A stretch of 64,000 nt of DNA from Golubevia sp. BC0850 (GCA_012976225.1 JAAVVG010000030.1:1-64000); one strand, 5' to 3'. Counted from the stretch's first letter, positions 50,875 through 63,499 are shown. Numbers and translations: made by a program. Notes: a model not told the origin generated them from the sequence alone.

Positions 50875-51295
50875 ATTCATTCTCATCAACTCAATCATCA
50901 GAAGTCCATAGAATCCCTTTCACTCAACTTCTTTGGAAAGTCTTCAATTCGAGCCATAGCTTTCCATCACTCTCTTTTGGCCCTCAATTTCACTCTCAAC
51001 TCGGGCTATTTGTTCAACTCCCTTCAATCACTAGCGGAAATCTGATTCTATCTGCCTCTCGCTTTCTTTGTTTTCAATTGACTATTGTCTTCGTTACTGT
51101 TTCTTTCGCACTGCATGCGAAGATTCTGTCAATACAAAAGGAGTTCAAATCAGTCGCTATCGTTTCGCTTCTTTCTCTTTATTCTCTTTCGATTCTATTG
51201 TCGCTCCTCTGTATATATGTAATTTATCTCTAAAGCAAGCAAAATGAATCCAATTCAACTGAACCAAAACATGAACTAGTCTTTCCCCTCTGTTC
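50875..51295. other. convergent intergenic region
   Basis: T-rich 3' flanks of the serine-rich and OHCU decarboxylase genes. No gene is seen. Confidence 0.6.
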
Positions 51296-52265
51296 TTAAC
51301 CTTGAATCTTGCCCGCTCGATCATTCGCGATATCCCATAGAGCTGATAAAGCTCTATCGAGTTCCTTCTGCCATTCTTCCGAGCCCACTGTCATGACAGA
51401 CTCTTCTGGAAGTTCGAAATCTAGGTTTGATCGATCAGGTTTCGAGGGATCCACTCTCATTTCGGAGGGGACAAGGTGGAGAATTGGAGTCAAGACGTTT
51501 GAAAGTTCAGTCGCTATCGCTGAGCGAGGTCGACCTGCTACAAAAGTGACGTAGCGTAGAAGAGGATATCGTAGTTCATAGAGGTGGTTGAATAGAGCGA
51601 GGTCTGGGGAGAGAAAGGGGGAAGGGTTGAGAGAGAACAGAAGGTCAGACTTCGAGGTGGGGCTTGAGACCACATCAGAAGACGGTCCTATTTAATGAAA
51701 GAGATCTAATGACGAAACTCGAGGTTGGAAATACAACGTGGAGTCAGGCAGATAGAGCAAGAACACCTGTCTGGAGGAGAGCAGAATTTCCTTATCTTTT
51801 GCCTTCCCTCCTTCTCTCATCTAGCTATCAAACATGCGTCTTCTCTTCCTAATCTCATTGAATCCTCAATTCTCATAGTTTTAACTCACTTTGAATAGTT
51901 TCCGAATCAACCTGACCGCCTCTCAGCTGTTCTTTCCTACTCTCCTCACTCAGACCTTCTGCATCTTTCCCTCCATTTGAAGTGACTGGAGCCTGATTCA
52001 AAGGGGCACCTATCCTTGGATGACCACCTACCAGCTCAGCTTTATCCTCAGAAGACCATCGATGACCATCTCCAGTTGAGCTGTCTACTTGAGATCTCAA
52101 AAGTTGAATCAAATCTTGATAGGTCTTTGGCTTCGAGCAACCTGTGGAGATTTGGTGAGAGACTTGACGAGTCAACCTTTCTAGAGGTTTGGGGTTACAT
52201 TCTAGTAGCCTTTGAATTATACGAGATAGAATTGAGGAATCGAGAGTGGGAAGTTGATTTGACAT
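51296..52265 (-). CDS. OHCU decarboxylase (urate degradation)
   Basis: Two exons. Start at the ATG at 52265 (MSNQLPTLDSSILSRIIQ). A donor after ETIQ splices in phase to NLALFNHLYELRYPLLRYVT. Family signatures are ELVGGHPRIGA, LSEESRKEQ and FVAGRPRSAI, which place it in the 2-oxo-4-hydroxy-4-carboxy-5-ureidoimidazoline decarboxylase family. The enzyme converts OHCU, made from urate by uricase and HIU hydrolase, into S-allantoin. Length is about 230 residues, normal for fungi. Acidic and Gln-rich inserts sit before the second exon. Neither uricase nor HIU hydrolase is in the window. The promoter is unusual: a relic of an LRR/F-box-like gene tail begins about 17 bp upstream of the start codon. 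Confidence 0.85.
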
Positions 52266-52281
52266 GGTCACAGTTGTCGCT

Positions 52282-52740
52282 CTGCGTTCTTGCCGCTCTC
52301 CCCTATATCTTGAGAGACTCAGCAAGCTATCTTTTCTTCTTCTGATGAAACAAGGGTGATCCTATTTCTAGCGAGATGCTGGTTCACCTTCCCTTCTCCA
52401 AAGAAAGAAGAAAGTCTACCTCAAGATCCCTATGAGGCTGTTCAGACCTGTATATTTGGGTTCTGGCCACAAAGGAAACATCAAGGGCACTGAGAAAGTT
52501 GGTAGAAAAGTCAAAGTCAAATCAAAACCCCACTTCGAGCAAGAAAGATGTTTTGGGCTTGCTCCTCGTTTCATCCGAGTACCCAAAGGTTCGATCTCAA
52601 ACACAGGCTTGGAACTGAACAGCAGTCTCGATCCTGGTTTTGAAGCTTCACCATTGAGGCCAAGGGGAGATCCGCTGAATGCTCGAGAGGCAATTTTCTC
52701 CTTTTGACCGGTCGCCAACTGAGAGAGAACGAGAGAACAA
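52282..52740. repeat. dispersed duplicate, copy 2 (relic of LRR/F-box-like gene tail)
   Basis: The counterpart of 35456-36109, without the 182-bp block. On the minus strand it starts with an acceptor and VGDRSKGENCLSS, the last exon of the family, then stops early. No upstream exons of the family are adjacent, so only the tail was duplicated or survived. Confidence 0.8.
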
Positions 52741-54579
52741 TGCTTTCCGACTTCTTCTTGGAGCTACTGACGATGTCATTGGAACTCATGAAGGGAGAAG
52801 AGAGGGGTTGAAAAAGATGCCTGCGGGACAAAGAGATGGGGAGACGAGAGTCAGTGCCTGCTCTCATTCTAATTCTACGTACAGATAGAGCTTTAGTCGA
52901 TTCATCGACCTGACTCACCTCTTCTTCTTCTTCTTCTTCTTCTTCACACGATGCTTTTGAGGCGGTTGACGATTGACAGCCGATTCGAAACTTCAAGTGA
53001 AAGACGAGATTGAATCCGATGTCTTCCGTTCCTTCAGTCTCGAGTGCTGTTTGCAGAAGAGCTCTTGCGATGTTGGACGACTCCGCTAGATGAACCAAGG
53101 TGAAGGAACGATGAGTAAGAGGGAGGGTGCCAGAGTAGACAATAGACCCTCGTAATCTCAGAGCTGGGCCCCACTCTCTTGTCCCTTCCTATCAGACTCA
53201 CCTGAATCCTCAAGCCGAGGCTGGGGTTATCAAATTATTCTTGTCGAAATTCTCCTGAAGATTCTCTAGCTTCAAAGGGGGAGAAGAGTGATTTTGATGC
53301 GATGGTTCTATAAGAAGGAAGGAGCGATAGGCAACTTCCTGAATTTGACTTTTTGTTGACTCTTGATCGAATCACTCCACTCACATTCTTTAAATTCTCA
53401 TCTTTGACTCTCTCCAATCACTTCAAGCTCATTTCCTCCACAATCCTCAATGAGAGGAAGCAAGAGAAGAGGAGAGGAAAAGAGAAGAAGGACCGTCACA
53501 GGAAAGCAGCTCCTTCGAAAGCTAGCTGGCTGGTTGAGCAAGATCTCGCTTTCTCCCTTCTTGGCTCAACGAACACCATCTCAAATCTTCCAAGGAGATA
53601 TGATTCAAGGTAATCTTCCAAATCCGGATGCTCTCTGACTTCTGAGTCTCGAAGGAGAGCTGGACAGATAGCACTTCTCCAATTCGGGATCCAAAGGAAG
53701 ATTCAAGAGGTTCACCAACTATGGGGATAAGAAAGGTCGAGTTGAGCCTTCTAGGAAGATGAAAATAATAGGAAGACTAGGAAAGGGAGTTGGTGAATAA
53801 AAGGTGAACAAGCACCCAATCAGTCTTACGAAAATTCTCTCTACCGTGGGGTTTAGTGGACAGGAAGTGACTGCTATTCTCATCCGTTTGCCTCTTTCCC
53901 CTCACTTTTATCCCCAACGCCTCCCCGTGAATCTTGTGGTTATCTCGAAAATTTCTTCGCTTTAAGACCCCTGGACCTCTCTGAACTTCATCCCTCGTCT
54001 TTCTTTCCCCCCTTACCTCGAACTCTCGTGCGAATGATCGCATTGGCAACTTGTACCTTTTTGTGCCTCTCCATGTCGGAATGTGTCTGTTCGTTCTAAT
54101 CTTTTTCGATGACCTTTGATGTTTCTGACTTTGAAATTGAGCTTGAGGGAGAATTGGAACCTGCACAAGTTCTTTCCCGAACCCATTCATCCCTTCCCGC
54201 TTGTTCACAATCTATTCACCAATTCCTTGCTCATTTCTTTTCTCCTGATTCAGTTTTGATTCTAAGCCACGACGCCTTGATTGAAATAAGCCAGGCTATA
54301 ACGTAAGCTTGTCAAGCCCCATAGTTCCAAACGAGAACCTTGGTCGTCAATCCAATTTCAAGCCATCTCACCGCCAAAGGGGATAGAAAAAGAAATAGAG
54401 ACGACAAGATATTTCGAAAGCTTTCGATAGTAAGCTTACAAATTTAAATAGCGTCATCGATTCAACAGTGTGAAAGACCAGAGAAGACAAAGTTTCTTCT
54501 CCCTTGAGTACGAGTCTTGTGATTCTGGATTCAGGGGTAAGGTTGATGTGACAAGGTTCCATCTCGACAATTCTGTCCT
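52741..54579. other. region without a recognised gene
   Basis: A minus-strand frame at 53098-52917 (VHLAESSNIARALLQTALET, ending in a Glu run and a GTGAGT donor) looks protein-like but has no ATG and no identifiable partner exon. The rest holds short frames only. It may contain eroded members of the LRR/F-box-like family. Confidence 0.4.
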
Positions 54580-55110
54580 TTCCAGCTTGACAGTTCCTTC
54601 CAACTTCGACTCTCCTAGAGTTACAAACATTTCTACCTCCCTTTTATTTCCAGAGTCGCGACTCGAGTTGTTTGAAATCCGAGTTCTAAAATGAGGTCTA
54701 TTTGGATTTTGATGTTGAAGGCTAGGTATTGTAGGTATTTGTGAGTAGAATGGCGATGAGAGAAGTCGGCTCAGGGTGGAAGGGTTGAGCTGGAAGGTAT
54801 TGAAGAACTGAGGTGTTTGAGAGAGAAGGATCATTGAAGGAAAGGTCTGAGGAGATGACTTTGAGCCTTGGCTCAGAGGGCATCCTTCCAGCTTCGACTT
54901 TCCTTAATTTGAGGCTGCTTCTTTTACCTTTTCTTGACATAGATCATGATGCTTCAGGGTTCGGGTTCTGAAATGAAGTCTATTTGAATCTCGATATTGA
55001 GGGGTAGGTATTGTAGGTATTTGCGAGTAGAGTGGCGAGGAGAGTGCTCGGCTCAAAGGAGAGGTGAGGATCGATTTGAAAGCAATTGAAGAAGTTTGAT
55101 GTTTGAGACG
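54580..55110. repeat. tandem duplication, unit about 282 bp
   Basis: Two diverged head-to-tail copies. Landmarks: TAGGTATTGTAGGTATTTG recurs at 54723 and 55005, with flanking GAGTAGA(A/G)TGGCGA and AATGA(A/G)GTCTATTTG. Minus-strand translation of both gives SPxYSQIPTIP then HFRTR. Function is unknown. Confidence 0.7.
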
Positions 55111-55291
55111 TTGAAATTTACGATGATGAGATGAGGTAAAAGGTTGGCATAGTGATTTGGGGTCCAATGACTACTTTGAGCTGCGAAGAGGGTGAGGGAA
55201 CGAAGAGAGAGGAAAATATTAGACGAAGAGGCAGAAGGATTCTCTCTGTCGAAAGGATCTATCAGTTGCTACTCACGGGAACATCTTCTCT

Positions 55292-56185
55292 CTAGACCTC
55301 AACTTCACAAATCTTTGGCTCGGAGTTACCACCAATCATCTCAACCAACTTCCAACATTCCTCCAACGCTTCAGTAGAGAACTTGCTGAAGTCAACAAAA
55401 ACCTTCTTGAGTTGCTGAATTGGGATTTAGTGATATTGAGCTCTATTTCTACCACCCGTTTTCTCTCTCTAAGGAAAGCTAGAAGACTGTCTCCAGCAGA
55501 AGTTGCTGTCTTGGTTGGTTTGAGGACTTCTCTCATCTCTGATCTGAGGACTTGAAGGTTTGGACATCTATGTAGGATTTCTTGACCATTCTTCCATTGA
55601 GGAGATCCAGAGCTCTTCAATTGGAGGGAAGAATCTATGGATGCGATCTGAGAAGACTTTTAATGTTGAAGGGACCTTAATCCAAGCTGGAAATCGTTGA
55701 ATAGGTTTGACTCCCTCCTGCAGAAACTCGAGCACCTCAAGCGCTGGAAACTCGAGTGGCATGATCACTTGACCGGCAGGTTTCTTATTGAAATAGATGT
55801 AGAGATGCTTGAGAGACCAGCAACAGTGGACGAGAATGTTCCTCCAATCTTGATGATCGAGATTTGCCATGACTTTGAGGGAGACGAGAGTTCTGAAAAG
55901 ATTTGGGTTGCTGACGTGAAGATAGGGAGAATCAGCGGCCCATGGTCGAAGAGATTGAATCCAAAGAACTTGAAGAGTTCCAGATTGAATCCCATTTGAC
56001 CTCAGAAGTTGAAACTTGGAGACCTTCTCCTCCACAGCTTGGAAGTCGACCAACTTACGAAGTCGAGGCAATAGTGAGTTAATTAGGGTAAACGCCAGAA
56101 ATCCAAAGCGATTGCCAATGTATAGCGAATGTCTTGATATGAAGGATCTGAAACGTTTCCGTCGATTTGATGAGCAATTCAGCAA
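55292..56185 (-). pseudogene. LRR/F-box-like family member D, probably decayed
   Basis: The minus strand reads LLPRLRKLVDFQAVEE, SLKHLYIYFNKKPAG, FPALEVLEFLQEG, FPAWIKVPSTLKVF, FPPIEELWISSMEEW, then in another frame CPNLQVLRSEM and FLRERKRVVEIELN, and in a third frame QLKKVFVDFSKFSTEALEE to the TAG at 55292. This is the usual order for fungal LRR-type F-box-associated proteins. Frame changes near 55580 and 55440 have no obvious GT-AG intron and suggest loss of function. Leucine-rich strands repeat every 25-30 residues. The start is uncertain; an upstream exon may lie near 56300. Confidence 0.5.
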
Positions 56186-56507
56186 TTGAGTTCAAATCCT
56201 TCTAAGACGGTAGCAGTAGAAAAATTTCAGTGTCGAGTGGTAAGTGAATAGGCAAACACAAGTCAAGATGATGGAGATTCCAATTCATTTTCCACCTTCT
56301 CTTTTCTTCCTCTGAAGAAGCTTGAAAACTGATTTCTAGGAAAACAATCCTCTTTCCTTCTAATTGGTTCGATAAGAGTGAGATGCTGTTGCGTCTCCTC
56401 TTCTACTTTCTCTCTCTTCTGAAACGTCAATCGAATCAAGCCACGCTCTGTGCTGTTAGTGGGTATGCGTAACAAATTTAAGAGTTCCTCCCTTCATTCA
56501 ACAGCTT

Positions 56508-58061
56508 TCATATCATGTGTTCAATTTTCATCTCAGTTTCTCTTCTCCTATCGACCACCTCCGTCCCCATTGGTAGAGAGTCGAGAGGAACTCTACCTTC
56601 CATGTTGTAATCTTGATCATTGACTATTGAGGGAATGGAGAGATCCACGATTGAAAGGCAGTTCTCTCCTTTGGACTCGTCACCGACTGGGAAGAAAGGA
56701 AGTGAAAAGAGCATCCGAGGTCAGATCTCAGAGCTGATGCGCTGATGAGGTCGGTGTTTGTATCTTCCACTCACCTGTCTCTCCTACCTCCAAAGTCCTC
56801 AGCTTGGCCTTTCCACTCTTGATACTCTCGTTTTCTCTCAATGCTTTCCTTCCCTCTTTCCAAAGTCTGACAGAGCGTGAAGATTCCGCCTCCTCACAGT
56901 CTACACCGATCGGCTTAGAAGGGAGTACAATTTCTGCTAAGTTTGGTAGAACGCCATTCAAAAGAGCATCTGAAAGGAACCTCTCTTCTACGAAATCGTC
57001 ATCCCTGGGTTGAGATTCTTCAAACACGTAGAATGGAAGATGTAAAATCTGGACGCTTGACAGCGAGGAACCTAGGTTTCCTGTCTTCATCTCTTGAAGC
57101 ATAAGAAAATTCAGACTCAAGGTCTTTAGATTTTTGAAGATCGAGAAATTTATCTTAATGGAATGTGAGGGAAGTATAGCGATGATACGAAGGTGCTTCA
57201 ATGAGGAGTGAGAGCCTGAGAGACTTGAGAGACAGTCCGTTGTGACATCTGCCCTTGATTCACCTCCAGAAACAGTGAGACCATCTCCGAGAGCTAGTTC
57301 CAGGATATCGAGAGAGTTTGTGACCTTAAGGAAGTGATAAACCGCTGTCGTCTCTAGATTTCTTCCCACTAATTCTTTGCTCCAGTTTCTCCCTAACCAT
57401 CCTCTGTTGTTGACAGAACCATCATCCCAAATGAAGATGGGTCTCAAGGCAAGCTGCTTGACTTTCGATAAACCTTTGAAAATCTCGGAATACTCCAGGA
57501 GAAAGTTGTAGCCATCCAGCGGTAAGGTGAAACAGAGCGAAACTTGACGTAGATGAGGGCAGTAGACTAGGATCCAGATCATGTTCTGAGCGTTCATCAT
57601 CCTTTCTGCATCCTTAGAGCCTCTCAGAAACAGTCTCTTTAGAGAGTGCGTCAGGAAGTGGAGGAGAACCCCTTCTGGTCCGTGAGAGGAAAGCGGTAGA
57701 GGCTACCGCTTAGGTTTAAAGTCTGGAGGGTTCGGCACTTCTCGAGGATAAGTCCCATGATCATCCATCCTGCTTCTCCTTGAGAAACTTCCCGTCCAAC
57801 AGCGATCTCGAGTTGTGCCCAAAGCCTTTCAAGCTCTTCAAAGGAAGCCTCTGGCGAAGCATCCTCTGGGACAAAAGTAATGTTGAGGTCCTTGACAAAA
57901 AGACCTTCTGAAGCATCTCTTTCCAGGAGAACGTAGAGGCAGTGAACATTGATCGACGAGAGAGTGGCAGTTTGAAGAAGATGAGGAAGCCAACGATGGT
58001 ATCCGGACTTGGAGCTCACAGCCAGAGCTGAGAGAGTTGAGTCTCTCCGAAGTTTGGGCAA
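56508..58061 (-). CDS. LRR/F-box-like family member B
   Basis: The best preserved copy. Exons give LRRDSTLSALAVSSKSGYH, then CRTLQTLNLSGSLYRFP, then THSLKRLFLRGSKDAER, then LLEYSEIFKGLSKVKQLAL, then SLKHLRIIAILPSHSIKI, and after a GTGAGT donor the last exon VGDESKGENCLSIVDLS to the stop at 56508. Between RFPL and THSLKR the frame changes once without an obvious intron, so the gene may be broken or the read may carry an indel. No F-box is seen; the first exon may be upstream, although no candidate is evident in 58062-58260. Leucine-rich repeats suggest protein binding. It is the reference copy for the decayed member at 36.0-37.6 kb. Confidence 0.55.
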
Positions 58062-58749
58062 GCATGCAGTACGCAGACAAACACGAAGTTACCAATTAGA
58101 GATAGGCAAAGCAACGAGTTGAAAAAAAGAGAAACAACGAAAAAGAAAGAACCGAAGTAAAAAAGAAGAGAGAACAAAAGAGTGTGTTGTGTGTGCAAAG
58201 AAAATTGGGAGAATTTCAGAAAACAGAAAAGAGTGTGAGGTTCGGCAGAATCCAGCATAAAGAATGGAGCTTAGCACGAGAGAGGAAGAGGGAAGGATTT
58301 AAATAATTAGCAACTTTAGATGTTTTCTGAGCAGCAGAGAAAAGAAAGAACAAGAATGAAGGAAAAGAGTACGATTAGATATGCGGGAAAGGAGAGAGAG
58401 AGAGAGAGGCGAGCAGAGAGAAAAAGATATATAGAAAAGTCATTGAGGGTTTTGACGGAACTCTTGCTTTTGAGAAGGGAGATGAGCCTGCTCTTCAATC
58501 TTCTTTCTGAGGTTGAAGAATTTGTGTTGTGTGTGTGAGGAAAAAAAGCATGAACTTGGGGTATATTATTTGCTCATTTGATAAGGAGTAAAGCTGAAAT
58601 TATTGAGTCGAGGATTTTGGTTCTTGAGAGATTGAGATGTCTTTTTTCTGGATCCTTTCAGCATTGTATGACTGAGAGATGACATGGAAAGAGAAGAATA
58701 AAAGATTTGAGGTTTAGAGATCGAGACTGAAATTCGGTTTATAGTTCCT
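58062..58749. other. intergenic, between family member B and the Psr1-like gene
   Basis: Purine-rich, with a GA-rich simple tract near 58393-58425. No gene is seen. Confidence 0.5.
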
Positions 58750-61176
58750 TTAAAGTCCACCATCCAACACAGCTCTGACATCACCAGTAGTAGCTAAATC
58801 AGATAAGAAAGGACATAAATCAGTTAGCTCAGTATCATGAGGATCATTGAACCAACTTGAAACCGGAACTGCATTGTTAGGATGAAAGATGTAAGAAGCA
58901 GGGGAGTTGTCGATGATTATCGATTCCGAGATAGGTCTTCCAAGTTGGGATAGATCCTTGACGTAATTTCCTTTGTGGTTGTAACAAGATTCACGGAAAA
59001 GTCTGTGACGAACTACTTTGTGAATGTCGAGAATGTCTAATACCGGATCGGCGTACTGAGAGGAGAGAATTGGAAGGCGAAGAAGGAAGAAGTGTTAGAG
59101 TAGGCGACTTTCGGAGAGACTTTTGGGTCGATGTTTCAAAAGTTGCGAGGGAACTCACCTTGCTCAAACTAGCAGTGAAAACCACGACCTCGTAGATTTC
59201 TCCCATCTTCCTCATGAACTCATCGACTCCAGGACGTTTGATCACGAAGACTGAGTGCGTCGTACCTTCAATCTCTACTGGAACAATAAAGTCAGCATTT
59301 TGAATAGCCTGTAAAAGAAAGGAAAATGAAAGGAAGTCAGAAGAAAGCAAAGAGAAAGCAGAAAGAAAGTTGCTAAGCGAATTGAGAAAGTTTCGACTCA
59401 CCTTGAAACTACTGTGAACTAAAGTCTCATCAAGATCAAGTACAAGACATTTCCTTCCAGTATCTTGCTTTCCAAGTTCCGAGAGTAGTGGCATTGGATT
59501 GCCGTTCTGAGAGAGGGGATAGAAGGACAGAAGTCGGAGAACGTGATCAGAGGGGGTCAGGAGCTATACGAAACCTAGACCAAATCGATCCAAATCGTTC
59601 CAAATCGTTCCAAATCGTCTCCATTCTTTTCTCCATCTCAGATTTGAATCTAGTTCTCATTCCCCACCAAGTTCCCATTCCCCATCCCCTGTCAAACATA
59701 ACTTCTCCCTGCCTCCAAATCCCATTCCCCCGCTCCACTCCTCCAAAAACTCACCTCATCAACAGGAATTCCAATCCCACCTTGCATAATCAATCTTCTC
59801 TCCTCATCTTCCTCTTCATCGAATTCCTCCTCATCACTTTCCTCCTCACTTCCTTCTTCATCTAAATTAGAGACTCCTAATCCAGTACTACTGGTTGATA
59901 TATCTTGAGTATCTCCTTCTGAGACAAAGCTCGAACCCGGAGGAACAACAGCAGCAGACATAACATCACCAGTTTCCTCTCTTGGAATTCTAGTTCCACC
60001 ACCTGGAGTAGTGTTAGCACTGACTTCATCGTCTCCACCACCTAAAATCATAGATCCTCTTTTCGGGGTTGATGAACCAGAAATGGCACCTTCTAAAGAA
60101 CGTCTTGGAGTGTTAGGAGTTCTTGGAGGAGCCAGGTTGTTTGAAGAAGTTGAAGTGGCCACTAATCCGCCTGCTGCTAGCCCAGCTCCAGCTCCAGCTG
60201 CTAAAGCAGTGGAACTCTTCTTCGATTTCTTAGCTTTTGAAGGAGTTGAAGGAGAATTTGTTGCAGGGATTGAAGAAACCTTTGGAGTAGCATTTCCATT
60301 CTGCTTTTCATTCACCACCTTCTTTGAATCATTCCCACTGACATTAGACTTTGCTCCATCTGTACCAGAAGCATTTCGTTTCTCCTTCTCATCTTCCTTC
60401 TTTTCAGAAGCTACGATCCCACCAGCACTACTACTACAAGTTAGAAGAGCTATCAATTTCTTCATAGGAGAAGTTGGAGCTTGTTGTTGAGGAGCAGAAG
60501 AAGTCTTAGCAGCATTCTTTTGAATAGCTGGAGCTGGAGTTGAGGTCTTTGATTTTGAAGGCACTTGATTAGAAACTACAGGAGCAGTGACATTCTCCTT
60601 ATTAGTGTTTGCAGAGTTAGAAGAAGAGGTCGCGTTAGAGACGTCTCCAACCACAGTTGAAGATGGATCAGCAGCATGACTTGAAGCTTGTTGTTCCAAA
60701 GTTGTTGAATTCCCACCATTTGCTCCATCTTTCTCCCCAGCCTTTCCATCTCCCAAAGTAACAGTTTCTTGACTAGACAACCCGCTAACCACACCAGCGG
60801 GGCTTGGATTGATGGATGAACCAGTTGCTTGAGCTTCAGCTTGAGCGTTTGCGTGTGCTTTGGCTGCATTGGCAACTTTTTCTAACTCTGAATCATCTGC
60901 CTTTCCTGTTCCTTCCTTTCCTTCTGTAGTAGTTGTAGTCTCACCAGTTGGAGCGGATGTTGTGTTTGAAGTAGTACCACCAGCACCAGTGGTTGTGGAT
61001 GACTTCTTCTTCTTCTTTGAAGCTGAGGTTGAAGTCTTAACTTTTTGAGGTCTTGCTGGACCTGAATTTCTGGTTGAAGTTGGTGCATTTGGTGAAACTT
61101 GAGTGATGACTGAAGCTAAACCACCACCAGCACTCGAGGAAGGTTCAGGGACAGAGCTGATCGGAGAGGAGGACAT
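58750..61176 (-). CDS. Psr1/SCP-type HAD phosphatase
   Basis: Starts at the ATG at 61176. The first about 490 residues are low-complexity Ser/Thr/Ala/Lys-rich and end in an acidic run ([18 protein letters not shown] in part). The catalytic FCP1-like domain follows over several exons: [17 protein letters not shown] (DxDxT nucleophile), [57 protein letters not shown] and [15 protein letters not shown], ending VRAVLDGGL at 58750. In yeast, Psr1 and Psr2 are plasma-membrane phosphatases of the sodium stress response; animal SCPs act on the RNA polymerase II CTD. No N-terminal palmitoylation cysteines are evident (MSSSPISSV), so nuclear or cytosolic location is open. It is divergent from BCP1. Confidence 0.92.
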
Positions 61177-61810
61177 TGATGGGCACTTGGGGTGATTGGA
61201 TGGATTTGTTGATTGTTTGAGGGTGTTAGAGAATCAGAACGGATTGGACTTGAAGAGATTGAGGAGGAGAGGAAGAGAGTAAGAGAGAGAGAGAGAGAGA
61301 GAGAGGTGATCGAGAGGGAAAGGGGGGCAATTGGATTAAGTCGACTTGGGAGGGCGCTAGAGGCTATCCGACAGTGGTAAATCTAAGTTTGAAGAATTAG
61401 AAGTAAAAGAAAGATTCAAAAGTAGATGGATTGACCACACGTAGAAGGTTGAGTTGACTGGTTGATGGCCTGAGACCGCGTTGAAGAGGAACTAGGATAG
61501 CGAGATTCCACTTTGCCGTCTTCTGTACTGGAAGGTCGATTGCTGCTGGTTAGAATTGAGATACTGAATTGAGTGAACGTGAGATGCAGAGAAGAAGAAA
61601 TTAGAAAAGCAGAATCCAATTCAAAAGGAAGAAAAGGGAGAACGTTTAAAATCCAGTTTAGCTTGATCTGCGGACCTTGAAATGGAAGCAGCCCAAAGAA
61701 GAAGCCTCTCTGGAAAAAATCTCCATCTTCTTTACTTCTCTCTCTGCTCTCTCGACTCCATTTATTAGAATTGATTCAAGTTCAATCAATTCTATTCAAT
61801 TCATTCCATC
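61177..61810. promoter_or_regulatory. divergent intergenic region, Psr1-like / BCP1
   Basis: A 634-bp bidirectional promoter region with a (GA)12 run at 61282-61305. The BCP1 leader is rich in TTCAA words, like the eIF3i leader. Confidence 0.5.
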
Positions 61811-63499
61811 ATGTCATTAACGAACCCAATACAAGTCAACGCTGGAGCAGAATCTTCAATCGAGCAGCCAATCTCCACTTCTTCCACAACCACAAAGAGG
61901 AAACAAGCAGATGATCAGATAGACCAAGACGACCAAGATGACGACGACGATGATGATGACGACGAAGAAGTTGTAAGTGAAATAAAAGCCAATCAACCAT
62001 CTCTTTCATCCTCTAACTGACATCTTCCCTTCTTTCCAGACTCACATCAACACCACCTTCACCTTCATCTCACCAACTTCAATCGATTACCATGCCATCA
62101 AAGCTTTGTTATCTCAACTCTTTCACACTCATGCTCAATCTGGTAAAATTCAAATCTCTCCTTTAGCAGATGGTGTTCTTTCAAGAGCTGGAGTGGACGT
62201 GGAAGCGGAGGCTGCTGCTACTAAGATTGATGATGGAGATACAGAGATGGAAATCAAACCTAGTGTTGGAACAGTTGTGAAGGTTGAGGGCAGTAAAGGT
62301 GATGCTGAAGGAGATCCTTTTGCTTTGATCAGTGCGGTGGAATTGTTGGTGAGTAGCACAAAGGTTGAGAAGGGTTGGAAGAAATGAAAGGTGAAGGATT
62401 GAGGATCGGTAGCTTGCTCAGGCTGGGGCTTGGGATCCTAAGCAAAAGTGAATCTCATTTTTTCTCCTTTGCATTGCCTTTCAATAAGTGTGTGGGGCAC
62501 GGTAGCATCGCCAGAGATCTGGCTGAGCCATTCGGCTTTCTTCTTCAGAATGTATGACCTCTCTTTTCTATCTGCAACCGATTGAAATTGACCCTTCAAG
62601 TTCTCCCCGAGTCGAACGCACAACAAGTTCGATTCTAGGCTACAACATCTGATCAAGGAAGTGGAAGAAAATTTCTCCCAACTGGCCCTCTAACCTCTTC
62701 TCTTGCCTTCTCCCTCCCAGTCAACCTCTCCCGACCCCTCTTCCCCACTTCTTCTCTCCTACTTCCTCTCAGTTCTCCCCACAACATCCCCTCTCCACTC
62801 CATCTTTTCCTCCTCAAATCCCTCAACAACTCTTCTCCTCCATTCACGATTATCCAATCTACCCTTCCAAATCTCCATCCCATGTTATCGTCTGATCCTA
62901 TCAGAACAAACCACAATCTTGGAAGAAGCTGGAAAGCCTTTACCAAAATGGGCTATGTTCTTTAGTAGATGTTTCAAAGCTTCTGCAAATCATTGGGAAA
63001 ACGAAATGAATGAAGACGATGAAGATGAAGATAAACCTAGAGGATTGAAAAAGAGAAAAGGAGGTAAAAATGGAGGTAAGACTAAGAAAGTTGGACATGA
63101 GAAGAAAGTTGAGAAGGTAGATAGTGAGGCTTTGGGATATTTCAATCCTGAAGATGAAATCTTTGCGAAGGTTAGTTGTTTTTTCCTCTCGAATCAAGTC
63201 TTCTTGCCTATTAGGTCACCCCTTTTCTGACTTTATCTCTCCTCTTCCCTTCTTTTTTCTCGCTTTCTCTCTCGATCTTGTCTTCTTTCTCCTTTCTTTC
63301 ATCTCAGTTCGCCACCCACCTCCAAACCTACTCTTTCCCACCTCCGACAAGTGCCGATCCTTCTCTCTTCGAAGCTCCTCTTTTAGGTTTGGTAGCTCTA
63401 GTTCCTTGGGATAAGGTGCCTGATATGGTAGATGCTATTGAAGTAGAGGTTGAAAAGATGGGCCATCGATTGAATGGAGATGATATGGGAATGGACTAG
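61811..63499 (+). CDS. BCP1: BCP1/BCCIP family protein
   Basis: Four or more exons from the ATG at 61811. The N-terminus is Ser/Thr-rich with a KRK nuclear signal and a long Asp run. The domain starts HINTTFTFISPTSIDYHAIK and continues ALLSQLFHTHA and GTVVKVEG, then, after an intron of about 290 bp, TTLLLHSRLSNLPFQISIP, LPKWAMFFSRCF, a Lys-rich insert, YFNPEDEIFAKFATHL and FEAPLLGLVALVPW. These match BCP1 of yeast (nuclear export of Mss4, Rpl23 chaperone) and human BCCIP. The acidic tract and Lys-rich insert suit a nuclear chaperone. The acceptor before the third exon (near 62635) is my best guess. The stop is the TAG at 63497-63499. Confidence 0.88.

Noticed and set aside
52571-53098. Single 175-codon minus-strand protein
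   Set aside because: It starts at a non-ATG codon, runs through a likely donor after the Glu run, and its second half lies in the duplicated tail in a non-family frame.
60011-60490. Plus-strand ORF rich in Ser/Pro/Val
   Set aside because: It mirrors the low-complexity N-terminus of the Psr1-like gene on the other strand.
62400-62640. Possible tRNA or snRNA in the BCP1 intron (GTTCGATTC-like word and GGGGCACGGTAGC)
   Set aside because: The stem partners needed for a T-arm do not pair, and no anticodon arm could be drawn on either strand.
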